From: a virus
Reading direction: 5' to 3' (one strand)
Length of the DNA: 39,004 nt
IMG/VR virus record: IMGVR_UViG_3300025138_006934
Location: 1-39,004 of that record
Shown: piece after piece, positions 6,588 to 12,883 of the stretch
How positions within the stretch are numbered: the first letter of the stretch is position 1
How the letters are laid out: each line of letters starts with the position of its first letter
Made by a program: the position numbers and the translations under genes
Notes under the pieces: generated by a model
Database searches by the model: none
Told to the model about the DNA's origin: nothing
The model's input: the letters and a program-made list of their open reading frames with translations, nothing else

Positions 6588-6667
6588 TGGGATATGTTGC
6601 TCCAATAATATCGGTAACTATTACTTTGTATATTATATTTTTACTTAATATATGGGGATTACTATGA
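6587..6667 (+). CDS. 26-aa hydrophobic membrane peptide
   Basis: The ORF runs MGYVAPIISVTITLYIIFLL and then NIWGLL. It starts at an ATG overlapping the previous stop (TAATG) and ends at a TGA overlapping the next ATG (ATGA). Nearly the whole peptide is one predicted transmembrane helix. The exact fit between two genes and the hydrophobicity argue for translation. Function is unknown; a membrane micro-protein that binds a host membrane complex is possible but unsupported. Confidence 0.5.
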   Translation: MGYVAPIISVTITLYIIFLLNIWGLL

Positions 6668-6834
6668 GATTAATAATTGAAAATTACGGTGATGCTAAAA
6701 TCCTTAGGGATAAATCACCCGGTGGAATACCAAGATATGTCGTTGAATGGCAAGATGGTTCAACCCAAATTTATAACGCAGCTTGGTACAATCTAAAATT
6801 AGTCAAGCAATACGTGGAGGAAAAATTATCATGA
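6664..6834 (+). CDS. Uncharacterised 56-aa protein
   Basis: ATG 6664 overlaps the stop of the 26-aa peptide; an in-frame ATG at 6652 lies inside that peptide and is less likely. The protein reads as a small beta-sheet domain (RLIIENYGDAKILRD, RYVVEWQDGSTQIY) followed by a helix (YNLKLVKQYVEEKL). No family is recognised. A GTGGAGG at about 6814-6820 near its end serves the next gene. Confidence 0.6.
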   Translation: MRLIIENYGDAKILRDKSPGGIPRYVVEWQDGSTQIYNAAWYNLKLVKQYVEEKLS

Positions 6835-7109
6835 GCGAATATGATAGCGTTGTTGAAAAACAAAGACTTCTTTTAGAAGCAGAAAAATGGGCAAAAGGTG
6901 TAAAGATGATTCATTCACATTCATTAACATCTATGCATTATGAAACTCAAGCTTCAGCAGATGACATTGAAGAGAATGGTCCAGTTACAGATACCCAATA
7001 TAATAATGGTACTATTCATAGATATAGGAATGGTAAGCTTTTGCGAATAATTGGTAAAGAGCTAAAAGGTGATGATCTATTAGACTCTTATATTAGATTT
7101 GCAAATTAG
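6831..7109 (+). CDS. Uncharacterised 92-aa protein
   Basis: The start chosen is ATG 6831, with a GGAGG ribosome site about 11 bases upstream and an ATGA overlap with the previous gene. The protein is soluble and charged: an N-terminal helix (SVVEKQRLLLEAEKWAKGVK), a His/Ser-rich loop (HSHSLTSMHYETQ), then a likely hairpin (GTIHRYRNGKLLRIIG). No known domain is seen. It ends immediately before promoter P5 and completes the P4 transcript. Confidence 0.65.
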   Translation: MSEYDSVVEKQRLLLEAEKWAKGVKMIHSHSLTSMHYETQASADDIEENGPVTDTQYNNGTIHRYRNGKLLRIIGKELKGDDLLDSYIRFAN

Positions 7110-7112
7110 GGG

Positions 7113-7141
7113 TTTACATTCATTAGGAATTATGGTATAAT
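7113..7141 (+). promoter_or_regulatory. Early promoter P5 (sigma70-type, extended -10)
   Basis: TTTACA (7113-7118) preceded by GGGG, 17-bp spacer, TATAAT (7136-7141) preceded by TGG. The next ATG is at 7149, so the predicted transcription start (about 7148-7149) coincides with the start codon. Confidence 0.85.
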
Positions 7142-7148
7142 ATATATT

Positions 7149-7508
7149 ATGAGCACAACAAGTTTTTACATGGGATCATTAAGATATGATCCAACAGGAA
7201 GAAAAAGAAAAAATCATGCAGCTAATCCTGTTAAAAGAAAAAAGCCAACTGCATTTAGACCTATGAAAATATGTCCGATCAAAGCTAAAGCAGCACAAGA
7301 ATCTGCAGATCGAAGAGAAGCTGAAAAACAAGATTTTCTAAAAAGGCTTTCTCGAATGAAATCAGATGCTACTGCTAAGAAAGAAAAGATGGAGTATTCT
7401 GGGGAAAGAAAATTAATTGGTATTGCGACAATGCATAAGTCAAACGCAGTACCTATCTTCGAGCATGATAAGGAACATGCAATCGATATTGCACGCATGC
7501 GAAGATAA
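7149..7508 (+). CDS. Uncharacterised highly basic protein (119 aa), possibly leaderless
   Basis: The protein is rich in Lys and Arg, especially at residues 12-35 (DPTGRKRKNHAANPVKRKKP). The rest is a charged helix (SADRREAEKQDFLKRLSRMK) ending in HAIDIARMRR. Such composition suggests DNA or RNA binding. The ATG is only 7-8 nt after the P5 -10 box and has no Shine-Dalgarno sequence. The mRNA should therefore be leaderless, or else translation begins at the second Met (codon 8), which also lacks a ribosome site. No family is recognised. Confidence 0.6.
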   Translation: MSTTSFYMGSLRYDPTGRKRKNHAANPVKRKKPTAFRPMKICPIKAKAAQESADRREAEKQDFLKRLSRMKSDATAKKEKMEYSGERKLIGIATMHKSNAVPIFEHDKEHAIDIARMRR

Positions 7509-7516
7509 ACCGTTTT

Positions 7517-7566
7517 GGGTCACGTCCGTTCTATTTAACTCCTTATCAAATCCGGACCTCTGACCC
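7517..7566 (+). other. Imperfect inverted repeat / RNA hairpin in the 77-bp gap
   Basis: GGGTCA (7517-7522) pairs with TGACCC (7561-7566), and GTCCG (7524-7528) with CGGAC (7553-7557). Together they form an 11-bp stem with a 1/3 internal loop and a 24-nt apical loop. No U-tract follows, so it is not a standard terminator. The gap is relatively GC-rich next to its neighbours, and the following gene has no obvious ribosome site. Confidence 0.55.
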
Positions 7567-7585
7567 TCTTTAACTATTAAAAATT

Positions 7586-8767
7586 ATGGCACTAAAAAAA
7601 GTAAATAAAAAAAGAATCGCGATGAGAAAGGATCGGGTTTCACTCGATGCTAAAATGATGGGACCAGAACCTATCTTTACAGAAGACGATAAAGTCGAAA
7701 TGTTAAAAGAACAGGAAGATGGAACAGTAGGTCGTCTTTGGTCTAGAGCATCTGGATGGTATAATTATTTTTATGACAACAAAGATTATGTTGCTTATAC
7801 TATAGACTATCTTAGAGATATAGAAGGTTGGGATGACGATAAGATCCAAGTCTTCTGTAGATTACCCGATTGGAAAACCAGACGAGTTGGTAACATTGCA
7901 GTAATTTGGTCTAGAGGATACGTTTACTCACCAGAAGTTATGAAAAAATATCATGATATCTGTAATGAATTATTCCAAGAAGCTTCTGGAGTAGAAGAAG
8001 AAAGAGTAGAAGCAGTTAAAGAAAAACCAAAGTTACCTTCTATTCAAGAAAGAACTAGATTAAAAATACTAGAAACAATCTACTCTGACTGGGATGAAAA
8101 TGTTATAGAAGAATGGCTAAATGAAAATTACAAAGTTAGCTTCGAAGGGTTTTCTTTATTTAAGAACCATGGATTAAAAGGTAATGCAATCCCTATATTT
8201 AAAGGTATGATTGAATCTGACTATCTTGTTCTAAAAGATGCTTATGATAATACTTGCGATCAGGCAAAAGAAGCTTATAGTCATATCACAAAAGGCAACA
8301 AAAAGAAAATGCTGAACGTATACGAGTCTTTATTTTCTGACCTAGATAAACTTAAAGATAGCTTTAAAGCGACGCGTAAGACGCGTGTACGTGCTCCTAG
8401 AAGCAATGAACAACAGGTATCTAAACTTAACTACATGAAAGAAGACTTAAATTCTAAGCTAACATCCATTGATCCAATATTAATACCAACCAAAACAAAA
8501 CTTTGGATATACAATACTAAGCAAGGTAAATTGACAGAGTTCTTTACTGATAGTGGTAAAGGTTTCGAAGTTGTTGGATCTACACTAAAGGGATTTGATC
8601 CTAAATTAAGTAAAGTAACTAAGCTAAGAAAGCCGGATGAAATACTACCACAGATTTTAAACAAATCAGAATTCCAAATAAAGAGAATATGGAAAAGTTT
8701 AACAACAAAGATTTATGAACCTACAGGACGAATTAATAAGGACTGTATTATAATGCGAGTAATATGA
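7586..8767 (+). CDS. Uncharacterised 393-aa protein of the gp33-gp59-gp32 cluster
   Basis: The 393-aa protein lies directly upstream of gp33 with an ATGA overlap. It has a basic N-terminus (KKVNKKRIAMRKDR). A tryptophan-rich region follows at about residues 50-115 (RLWSRASGWYNYFYDN, WDDDKIQVFCRLPDWKTRR, IAVIWSRGYVYSPEV), then a helical acidic middle with a basic patch (KATRKTRVRAPRSNEQQ, about 260-276). The C-terminal part resembles strands and turns (TKLWIYNTKQGKLTEFF). I recall uncharacterised proteins of similar size at this position in marine T4-like phages, and T4 itself has no equivalent I can name. The context suggests a role in replication or late transcription. The ATG lacks a visible Shine-Dalgarno and follows the hairpin at 7517-7566. 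A short GC-rich patch (about 8369-8396) encodes the basic segment. Confidence 0.7.
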   Translation: MALKKVNKKRIAMRKDRVSLDAKMMGPEPIFTEDDKVEMLKEQEDGTVGRLWSRASGWYNYFYDNKDYVAYTIDYLRDIEGWDDDKIQVFCRLPDWKTRRVGNIAVIWSRGYVYSPEVMKKYHDICNELFQEASGVEEERVEAVKEKPKLPSIQERTRLKILETIYSDWDENVIEEWLNENYKVSFEGFSLFKNHGLKGNAIPIFKGMIESDYLVLKDAYDNTCDQAKEAYSHITKGNKKKMLNVYESLFSDLDKLKDSFKATRKTRVRAPRSNEQQVSKLNYMKEDLNSKLTSIDPILIPTKTKLWIYNTKQGKLTEFFTDSGKGFEVVGSTLKGFDPKLSKVTKLRKPDEILPQILNKSEFQIKRIWKSLTTKIYEPTGRINKDCIIMRVI

Positions 8768-9009
8768 TGGATATATTAAAAGAAAAAATAATGACTAAGA
8801 AAAGATTCTCAACAGCTGTTGAGGAATTAGTTGCAAGTAATAAGATGAGTTATATAGATGCTATGACTTATATCATTACAAAAAGAGGAATGGATTATAG
8901 TAATATTAAAAAACTATTGTCTGATTCCTTAAAAGAAAAACTAACAGAAGAAGCTTCTGGATTAAATTTAATCCGAGGTGGAAACAAAGGTAACAAATTA
9001 CCTATATGA
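8764..9009 (+). CDS. 33: gp33-like late transcription co-activator
   Basis: The 81-aa protein matches T4 gp33 in its core: a helix with FSTAVEELVASNKMSYIDAM, corresponding to the T4 phrase VEEFGMSYLEA, followed by a second helical region ending near EASGLNLI. T4 gp33 (112 aa) binds the flap of host RNA polymerase beta and links the sliding clamp to the late sigma factor gp55. This activates TATAAATA late promoters, several of which occur in this window. This version is shorter, mainly at the N-terminus. ATG 8764 (overlapping the upstream TGA) is chosen; ATG 8791 would remove nine residues. Its position next to gp59 and gp32 is as in T4 and cyanophages. Confidence 0.75.
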   Translation: MMDILKEKIMTKKRFSTAVEELVASNKMSYIDAMTYIITKRGMDYSNIKKLLSDSLKEKLTEEASGLNLIRGGNKGNKLPI

Positions 9010-9164
9010 AAAGTGCATGGAGACTATGGGCAAAAGCCATAGGTGAAAAAGAAGGAGCCACAGATGCAGAAGCAGATAAGGTTGCAATAATAAGAACTGT
9101 TATTGTTGGTGTTAACTTCTTCACATGCTTTATTATCATAGCAGGAAACGTACATAACTGGTAA
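9006..9164 (+). CDS. 52-aa membrane protein conserved in marine T4-like phages
   Basis: ATG 9006 overlaps the gp33 stop (ATGA). The protein begins with an amphipathic helix (AWRLWAKAIGEKEG), continues with an acidic turn (ATDAEADKV) and then has one membrane span (VIVGVNFFTCFIIIAGNV) ending NW. I recall similar short proteins between gp33 and gp59 in marine T4-like phages, but no function is known. Small size and one span suggest membrane association of the replication machinery or a lysis/exclusion role; neither can be shown here. Confidence 0.65.
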   Translation: MKSAWRLWAKAIGEKEGATDAEADKVAIIRTVIVGVNFFTCFIIIAGNVHNW

Positions 9165-9169
9165 ACAAT

Positions 9170-9301
9170 ATGAGTCAACCACAACAACAACAGCAACAAC
9201 TAATATTTCAAAATAAGAAAATTAAAGACCAAGCAGAATTAATTCGGCTGCAAGCTGAACAGATTAAACAACAAATGGATCGGAGGCATAACCAAGATTG
9301 A
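9170..9301 (+). CDS. 43-aa Gln-rich coiled-coil peptide
   Basis: The ORF opens MSQPQQQQQQLIFQNKKIKD, continues with a heptad-like helix (AELIRLQAEQIKQQ) and ends with a basic tail (MDRRHNQD). It starts five bases after the previous stop, and its TGA overlaps the gp59 ATG (TGATG). It also carries a GGAGG at 9282-9286 that can serve gp59. The tight packing supports translation. Function is unknown. Confidence 0.5.
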   Translation: MSQPQQQQQQLIFQNKKIKDQAELIRLQAEQIKQQMDRRHNQD

Positions 9302-9891
9302 TGGATCCATTTGAATCTTATAAACTTTACAATGCGCTTAAGCTTCACTTCGAGCAAGACTCATATGATGCTATTAAATATAATTTTAAGTCTAACGTAA
9401 AGCCACAGACCTTCTTCGCTAGAAAAGATAAATACTTCTTTGCAAAGCTAGCTAAAAACTATAAAGATAATCTAATGGATTACTATGTAGCTAACTTTAA
9501 AAACGGGGTTTCTTATGTTGGTGATATGATTAATGAAGAAGGTGAATCTAATTATATGCAGCATAAGAAAGTAATGGAATCACTTACACGTGAGTTTCAA
9601 AAGGATATAAATACATTAGTAGATATGGATATAGAGTTCGACAAGTTTTTTATAACGAGTCAAACCCATCCATTGATAATAAAATTATTGATGAGAGAAG
9701 AGATCAATCTGGAAACAGTTATCATTCTCGACGCAATGCTAGGGTTTATGGAACGTGAATCTAAAAAGATAACTGAGACAATTATTTGGCCAGATATCTC
9801 GAGGAAGATCAGGAAATATGGCCCGTTCGTTAAATTCGATCATGTCAAGATGTTAAATATTGTCAAGAAAGGGTTTACAAATGCCGCATAA
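9301..9891 (+). CDS. 59: gp59-like replicative helicase loader
   Basis: The 196-aa protein resembles T4 gp59 (217 aa), which loads the gp41 helicase onto gp32-coated single strands at forks and recombination intermediates. Similarities are the N-terminal YKLYNALKLHFEQDSYDAIKY block (T4 reads YKLYLMIKQHM..YDVIKYN), then RKDKYFFAKLAKNYKDNLMDYY (T4 RRDKYFFQKLSEKYK), and a C-terminal helical region with ETVIILDAMLGFMER (T4 FETFILLDSFLNII). The start is ATG 9301 overlapping the upstream TGA, with GGAGG 14 nt upstream; a TTG one codon earlier is possible. Its C-terminal codons (KKGFTNAA) are the -35 region of promoter P6 that drives gp32, so loader and ssDNA-binding protein are genetically adjacent as in T4. 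Confidence 0.88.
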   Translation: MDPFESYKLYNALKLHFEQDSYDAIKYNFKSNVKPQTFFARKDKYFFAKLAKNYKDNLMDYYVANFKNGVSYVGDMINEEGESNYMQHKKVMESLTREFQKDINTLVDMDIEFDKFFITSQTHPLIIKLLMREEINLETVIILDAMLGFMERESKKITETIIWPDISRKIRKYGPFVKFDHVKMLNIVKKGFTNAA

Positions 9892-9902
9892 TGTGGTATA
9901 AT
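9874..9902 (+). promoter_or_regulatory. Early/middle promoter P6 for gp32
   Basis: TTTACA (9874-9879), 17-bp spacer, TATAAT (9897-9902) preceded by TGG. It overlaps the end of gp59 and lies 67 bp before the gp32 start. A TATAAATT (9908-9915) just downstream is one base from the late box and might add a late start. Confidence 0.88.
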
Positions 9903-9916
9903 ATAAGGTATAAATT

Positions 9917-9967
9917 ATGAATAAAGTGGACAATACAGTAAATATAAAAGCAAACGGAGAAAAATAA
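9917..9967 (+). CDS. Possible 16-aa leader peptide of gp32
   Basis: An ATG follows P6 by 14 bases and opens MNKVDNTVNIKANGEK, ending in TAA one base before the gp32 ATG. It has no Shine-Dalgarno of its own. The gp32 ribosome site (CGGAG) lies inside it, so any ribosome translating it would cover and pass the gp32 initiation region. It may be chance in an AT-rich leader. Confidence 0.25.
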   Translation: MNKVDNTVNIKANGEK

Positions 9968-9968
9968 C

Positions 9969-10871
9969 ATGTCATTTGCAAACTTAAAGAGCTCACGAGG
10001 CTCGTCAATCGACAAACTCGTAAAGGCTGCGGAAGCAGTTTCAACCCCAAAAACGGAAACTACTTCTTACGAAGATAACCGTATTTGGAAACCAACCAGA
10101 GACAAAGCAGGAAACGGTTACGCGGTAATCAGGTTCTTACCTGCCAAAGAAGGTGAAGATCTTCCTTGGGTAAGATACTGGGATCACGGATTCAAAGGTC
10201 CTAATGGTCAATGGTACATTGAAAACTCATTAACGTCTATTGGACAACCAGATCCTGTTTCAGAATCTAATTCTATTCTATGGAATACTGGTCGTGATGA
10301 AGATAAAGCGTTAGCGAGGGAAAGGAAAAGGCGTTTACATTATGTAAGTAATGTTCTAGTTATTTCTGATCCTGAAAATCCTCAGAATGAAGGTAAAGTG
10401 TTCCTATACAAATTTGGTAAAAGAATCTTTGATAAAATCATGGACTCTATGCAACCAAACTTTGCAGATGAACAACCAGTAAATCCTTATGACTTCTGGG
10501 AAGGCGCTGACTTTAAAATCAAAATTAGAAAAGTTGATGGTTGGGTTAATTATGATAAATCAGAATTTTCATCAGCAGCACCATTACATGGTGGCGACGA
10601 AAGTCAATTAGAAGATACTTATAATATGATCTATTCTCTTACAGAGTTTAACGATCCTAAAAATTATAAATCTTATGCTGAATTGAAAGCTAAACTAAAT
10701 AAAGTACTTGGTGTAAGCGCAGGTGTTGAAGCAGTAGAATCCATTATGGAATCAGCTCCAGCTCAAGCAGCTCCTGTAATGAGTACTGCGGAAGCAGAAT
10801 CATTTGGAAGTTCTTCTGAATCAGAAGATGATACATTAAGCTATTTTAATAAATTAGCCTCATCTGATTAA
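9969..10871 (+). CDS. 32: gp32-like single-stranded DNA-binding protein
   Basis: The 300-aa protein (T4 gp32 is 301) coats single-stranded DNA during replication, recombination and repair. The N-terminus (FANLKSSRGSS) is basic, as needed for cooperative binding. The core carries NGYAVIRFLPAKEGEDLPWV, HGFKGPNGQWYIE, NEGKVFLYKFGKRIFDKI and PYDFWEGADFKIKI, each matching T4 blocks. The C-terminus is a Ser/Glu/Asp-rich acidic tail (ESFGSSSESEDDTLSYF), the usual docking site for partners such as gp59. The zinc cysteines of T4 (Cys77, Cys87, Cys90) are missing: the CPVC position reads DPVS (about residues 95-98), and the protein has no cysteine at all, although the His of HGF (H73) remains. It has its own promoter (P6), a CGGAG ribosome site and a downstream intrinsic terminator, so it is probably highly expressed. 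Confidence 0.95.
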   Translation: MSFANLKSSRGSSIDKLVKAAEAVSTPKTETTSYEDNRIWKPTRDKAGNGYAVIRFLPAKEGEDLPWVRYWDHGFKGPNGQWYIENSLTSIGQPDPVSESNSILWNTGRDEDKALARERKRRLHYVSNVLVISDPENPQNEGKVFLYKFGKRIFDKIMDSMQPNFADEQPVNPYDFWEGADFKIKIRKVDGWVNYDKSEFSSAAPLHGGDESQLEDTYNMIYSLTEFNDPKNYKSYAELKAKLNKVLGVSAGVEAVESIMESAPAQAAPVMSTAEAESFGSSSESEDDTLSYFNKLASSD

Positions 10872-10918
10872 TTTGAGTAACGTGTAGCACAATCTATCGT
10901 ATTCAATACTACAGGTTT

Positions 10919-10959
10919 AAAGGTCGAGATATCCTCATAGGATACTCGGCCTTTTTTTT
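10919..10959 (+). terminator. Intrinsic terminator after gp32
   Basis: A stem of 15 pairs with one bulged A (arms 10919-10934 and 10940-10954, pentaloop TCATA) is followed by a T-run at 10952-10959. It closes the rightward early/middle block. Read leftward it keeps the hairpin but has only a short T-run, so it could partly stop the converging late operon too. Confidence 0.92.
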
Positions 10960-11107
10960 ATATGATGGATAAACTTATATAAATGATAATAAGTATTGAA
11001 CCGAAGAAAGCTGATCCTAGAGCAACAGCTGTTACGAATATATTGAATAAGGTTGGATTGAATTCTTCTTCTTTACCTAATCCTAATAAGAGCTTAAGAA
11101 CTATCAC
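10958..11107 (-). CDS. 49-aa membrane protein at the end of the leftward operon
   Basis: A GTG start at 11107 overlaps the tape-measure stop (GTGA), and the TAA stop falls in the T-run of the gp32 terminator. The product starts MIVLKLLLGLGKEEEFNP. It then has one long hydrophobic span (IFVTAVALGSAFFGSILIIIYISLSII) reaching the C-terminus. No family is recognised. Position after the tape measure and one span could suit a lysis accessory or a virion membrane-contact protein. The coupling and hydrophobicity support translation, although the start is not ATG. Confidence 0.5.
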   Translation of the reverse strand: MIVLKLLLGLGKEEEFNPTLFNIFVTAVALGSAFFGSILIIIYISLSII

Positions 11108-12873
11108 CTAGCAGTAACTGAACCTAATATATTAGATGCTCGGGTGAGCGGTGTTTGGATTGTGGTAATGCTAGTAGTAGTAACTTGGCTATTACCTTGT
11201 TTGGTAACTTGAGTAACAATAGAATCACCACCAGACATATTTCCTTTCTCTAATGCATTATCTAAAGATAGATTGTTAATTGCATTAGCATCTATATCCG
11301 GAGTTGTTTCCATCATATCAGCACTTAGTGTTGGTTGAACTGTAGTAAGATCAATCTCAGGTATTTCAGCTTGTTCTTGTACTAGATCTTGTTCAATAGT
11401 TAATTGCTTTTCTTTTTCTTCTTCTAGTGCTTTCTCTTCATCAAGTCTAACTTTATTTTGGCGAGCAGCTTCTTTCGCTTTCTCAGCATTATCTGTAGCC
11501 ATTCTATCAAGCTGTGGCATTTCAACCTCAAAACCTAGGAATTTAGCAAACTTACCGACCAGTCCCATGATCATATTTGATATATCAATAAAGACATTCG
11601 CGAACATTGCCATACCGTCCTTTACGTAAGCCCAGGCAACCTTTATAACATCGAACATAGATCCAAATCCCATTGCATCTCTTATTGCTCTTACTCCTAA
11701 CATTAGTAATCCGAATGCAGCTGCTATAGCTAATATTGGTAATAGTACCGGTGCCATTGCAGCTAGTATTGGAGTCATTGCAGTCATCATACTAGTAAAT
11801 GCCCCAACCATACCAGGTATAAATGAACCCATCATAAAGATTCTAAATACTTTAATTCCTTTTACTAACTTAGAAAGAATACCTATTACTTTCGGTAATA
11901 ACGCTAAGGCAACACCTAACATTAATTGCCATGAGTCACCTAATCCACTCATTACTAAGCTAAAGTCACCTGAGATTATTCCTGATATAATATCAATAAC
12001 TCCAGAAACTTGATTGATTATTCCCTCAACTATAGATTGAAATGCTTCAGGATCTAAGAAGAGTAAGGCAAATCCTACTAATCCAGCTAATATTCCCGCC
12101 CCCGCGAGAGCGCCCGAGATAGCTTCACCAACATTTTCTGCGGTCTTTTCTGTCGCATCAGCTATTTGATATAATCTATCATTAGCTAATTGATTCATTT
12201 TTCTAGCTTCTCTTTGATTCTCTTCTGACTCAGCTCCTGCCTTTATCTCTTCAAGTTGTTTCATTGCAAGATCTTGTGCTTGCATATCTCCAGATTCGAT
12301 AGCGGCTTTTAAATCTGCTTGGGCAGATTCAAATGATACCTTTAATATTTCTGCACGTGCATCAGCTTCTGGATCGTTAAAGAATTCTCCGCTATAGAAA
12401 CCACTATTTAATTGTCTAATCTGATTTTGTAATTCTAATGCTGCGGTAGAATCTGCTTCAAGTAATGATGTTTGTCTTTTATTATCTTCTACTAAGTCTT
12501 GTAAACCACGAACTACATCGTCGTTATTGATTGCTTTCTCTGCAGTCTTTATCTCTTCATCAACACTCTTTTCGAGTTCGGTTAGTTTATCTAATTGATC
12601 GAGGAGGACAGATGTTTTTCTCCCATCAGTATTCTGTACTGTGGTAGCGATTTCATCAAAGAAACCTTCTAGTTGTGAGTGCTTGGCATCAGACGATTTT
12701 GATTCCGTTTCTTTTAACTTATTTGCAACCTCACCTAATTTTGTTAGAAGGTCTTGTTTCTTTCCTTGTTTCTCAGATATAGTATTTGCTCTCTTTAGAG
12801 CTTTATCTGTATCGTTGGACTTTCTTCCTTCTGGACCAGGTTGCGGTGGATTTTTTTTATCGTCTTCTGCCAT
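11104..12873 (-). CDS. 29: Tape measure / baseplate hub protein (gp29-like)
   Basis: The 589-aa protein is almost exactly the length of T4 gp29 (590 aa), the ruler that sets tail length. Residues about 1-245 are charged and strongly helical, with coiled-coil character (KLGEVANKLKETESKSSDAK, ELEKSVDEEIKTAEKAINND). Residues about 250-450 hold several long hydrophobic helices (GALAGAGILAGLVGFALLF, ILAAMAPVLLPILAIAAAFG), as usual for tape measures that insert in the host membrane. The C-terminus is acidic, then Ser/Thr-rich. It lies downstream of gp26 and the gp51-like chaperone, matching the lambda G-GT-H logic. Sequence similarity to T4 gp29 is not obvious by eye; the call rests on length, architecture and context. 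A tail near T4 length would follow. A short GC-rich patch sits at about 12095-12118. Confidence 0.75.
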   Translation of the reverse strand: MAEDDKKNPPQPGPEGRKSNDTDKALKRANTISEKQGKKQDLLTKLGEVANKLKETESKSSDAKHSQLEGFFDEIATTVQNTDGRKTSVLLDQLDKLTELEKSVDEEIKTAEKAINNDDVVRGLQDLVEDNKRQTSLLEADSTAALELQNQIRQLNSGFYSGEFFNDPEADARAEILKVSFESAQADLKAAIESGDMQAQDLAMKQLEEIKAGAESEENQREARKMNQLANDRLYQIADATEKTAENVGEAISGALAGAGILAGLVGFALLFLDPEAFQSIVEGIINQVSGVIDIISGIISGDFSLVMSGLGDSWQLMLGVALALLPKVIGILSKLVKGIKVFRIFMMGSFIPGMVGAFTSMMTAMTPILAAMAPVLLPILAIAAAFGLLMLGVRAIRDAMGFGSMFDVIKVAWAYVKDGMAMFANVFIDISNMIMGLVGKFAKFLGFEVEMPQLDRMATDNAEKAKEAARQNKVRLDEEKALEEEKEKQLTIEQDLVQEQAEIPEIDLTTVQPTLSADMMETTPDIDANAINNLSLDNALEKGNMSGGDSIVTQVTKQGNSQVTTTSITTIQTPLTRASNILGSVTAR

Positions 12874-12883
12874 GGGTATACCC
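12874..12883. repeat. 10-bp perfect palindrome between stop and start codons
   Basis: GGGTATACCC fills the gap between the stop of the holin-like gene (TAG, 12885-12883 on the - strand) and the ATG of the tape measure at 12873. It occupies the ribosome-binding position, where a GG-rich half could be hidden by pairing. It may be chance. Confidence 0.5.

Noticed and set aside
9606-9613. Exact TATAAATA inside gp59
   Set aside because: Mid-gene, over 300 bases from gp32, which already has a strong promoter; most likely a chance match.
2727-9902. CRP-type sites (TGTGA-N6-TCACA), which a phage adenylate cyclase might exploit
   Set aside because: None seen by eye near the six early promoters. The inverted repeat before P3 is TCAC-N6-GTGA, the opposite orientation.
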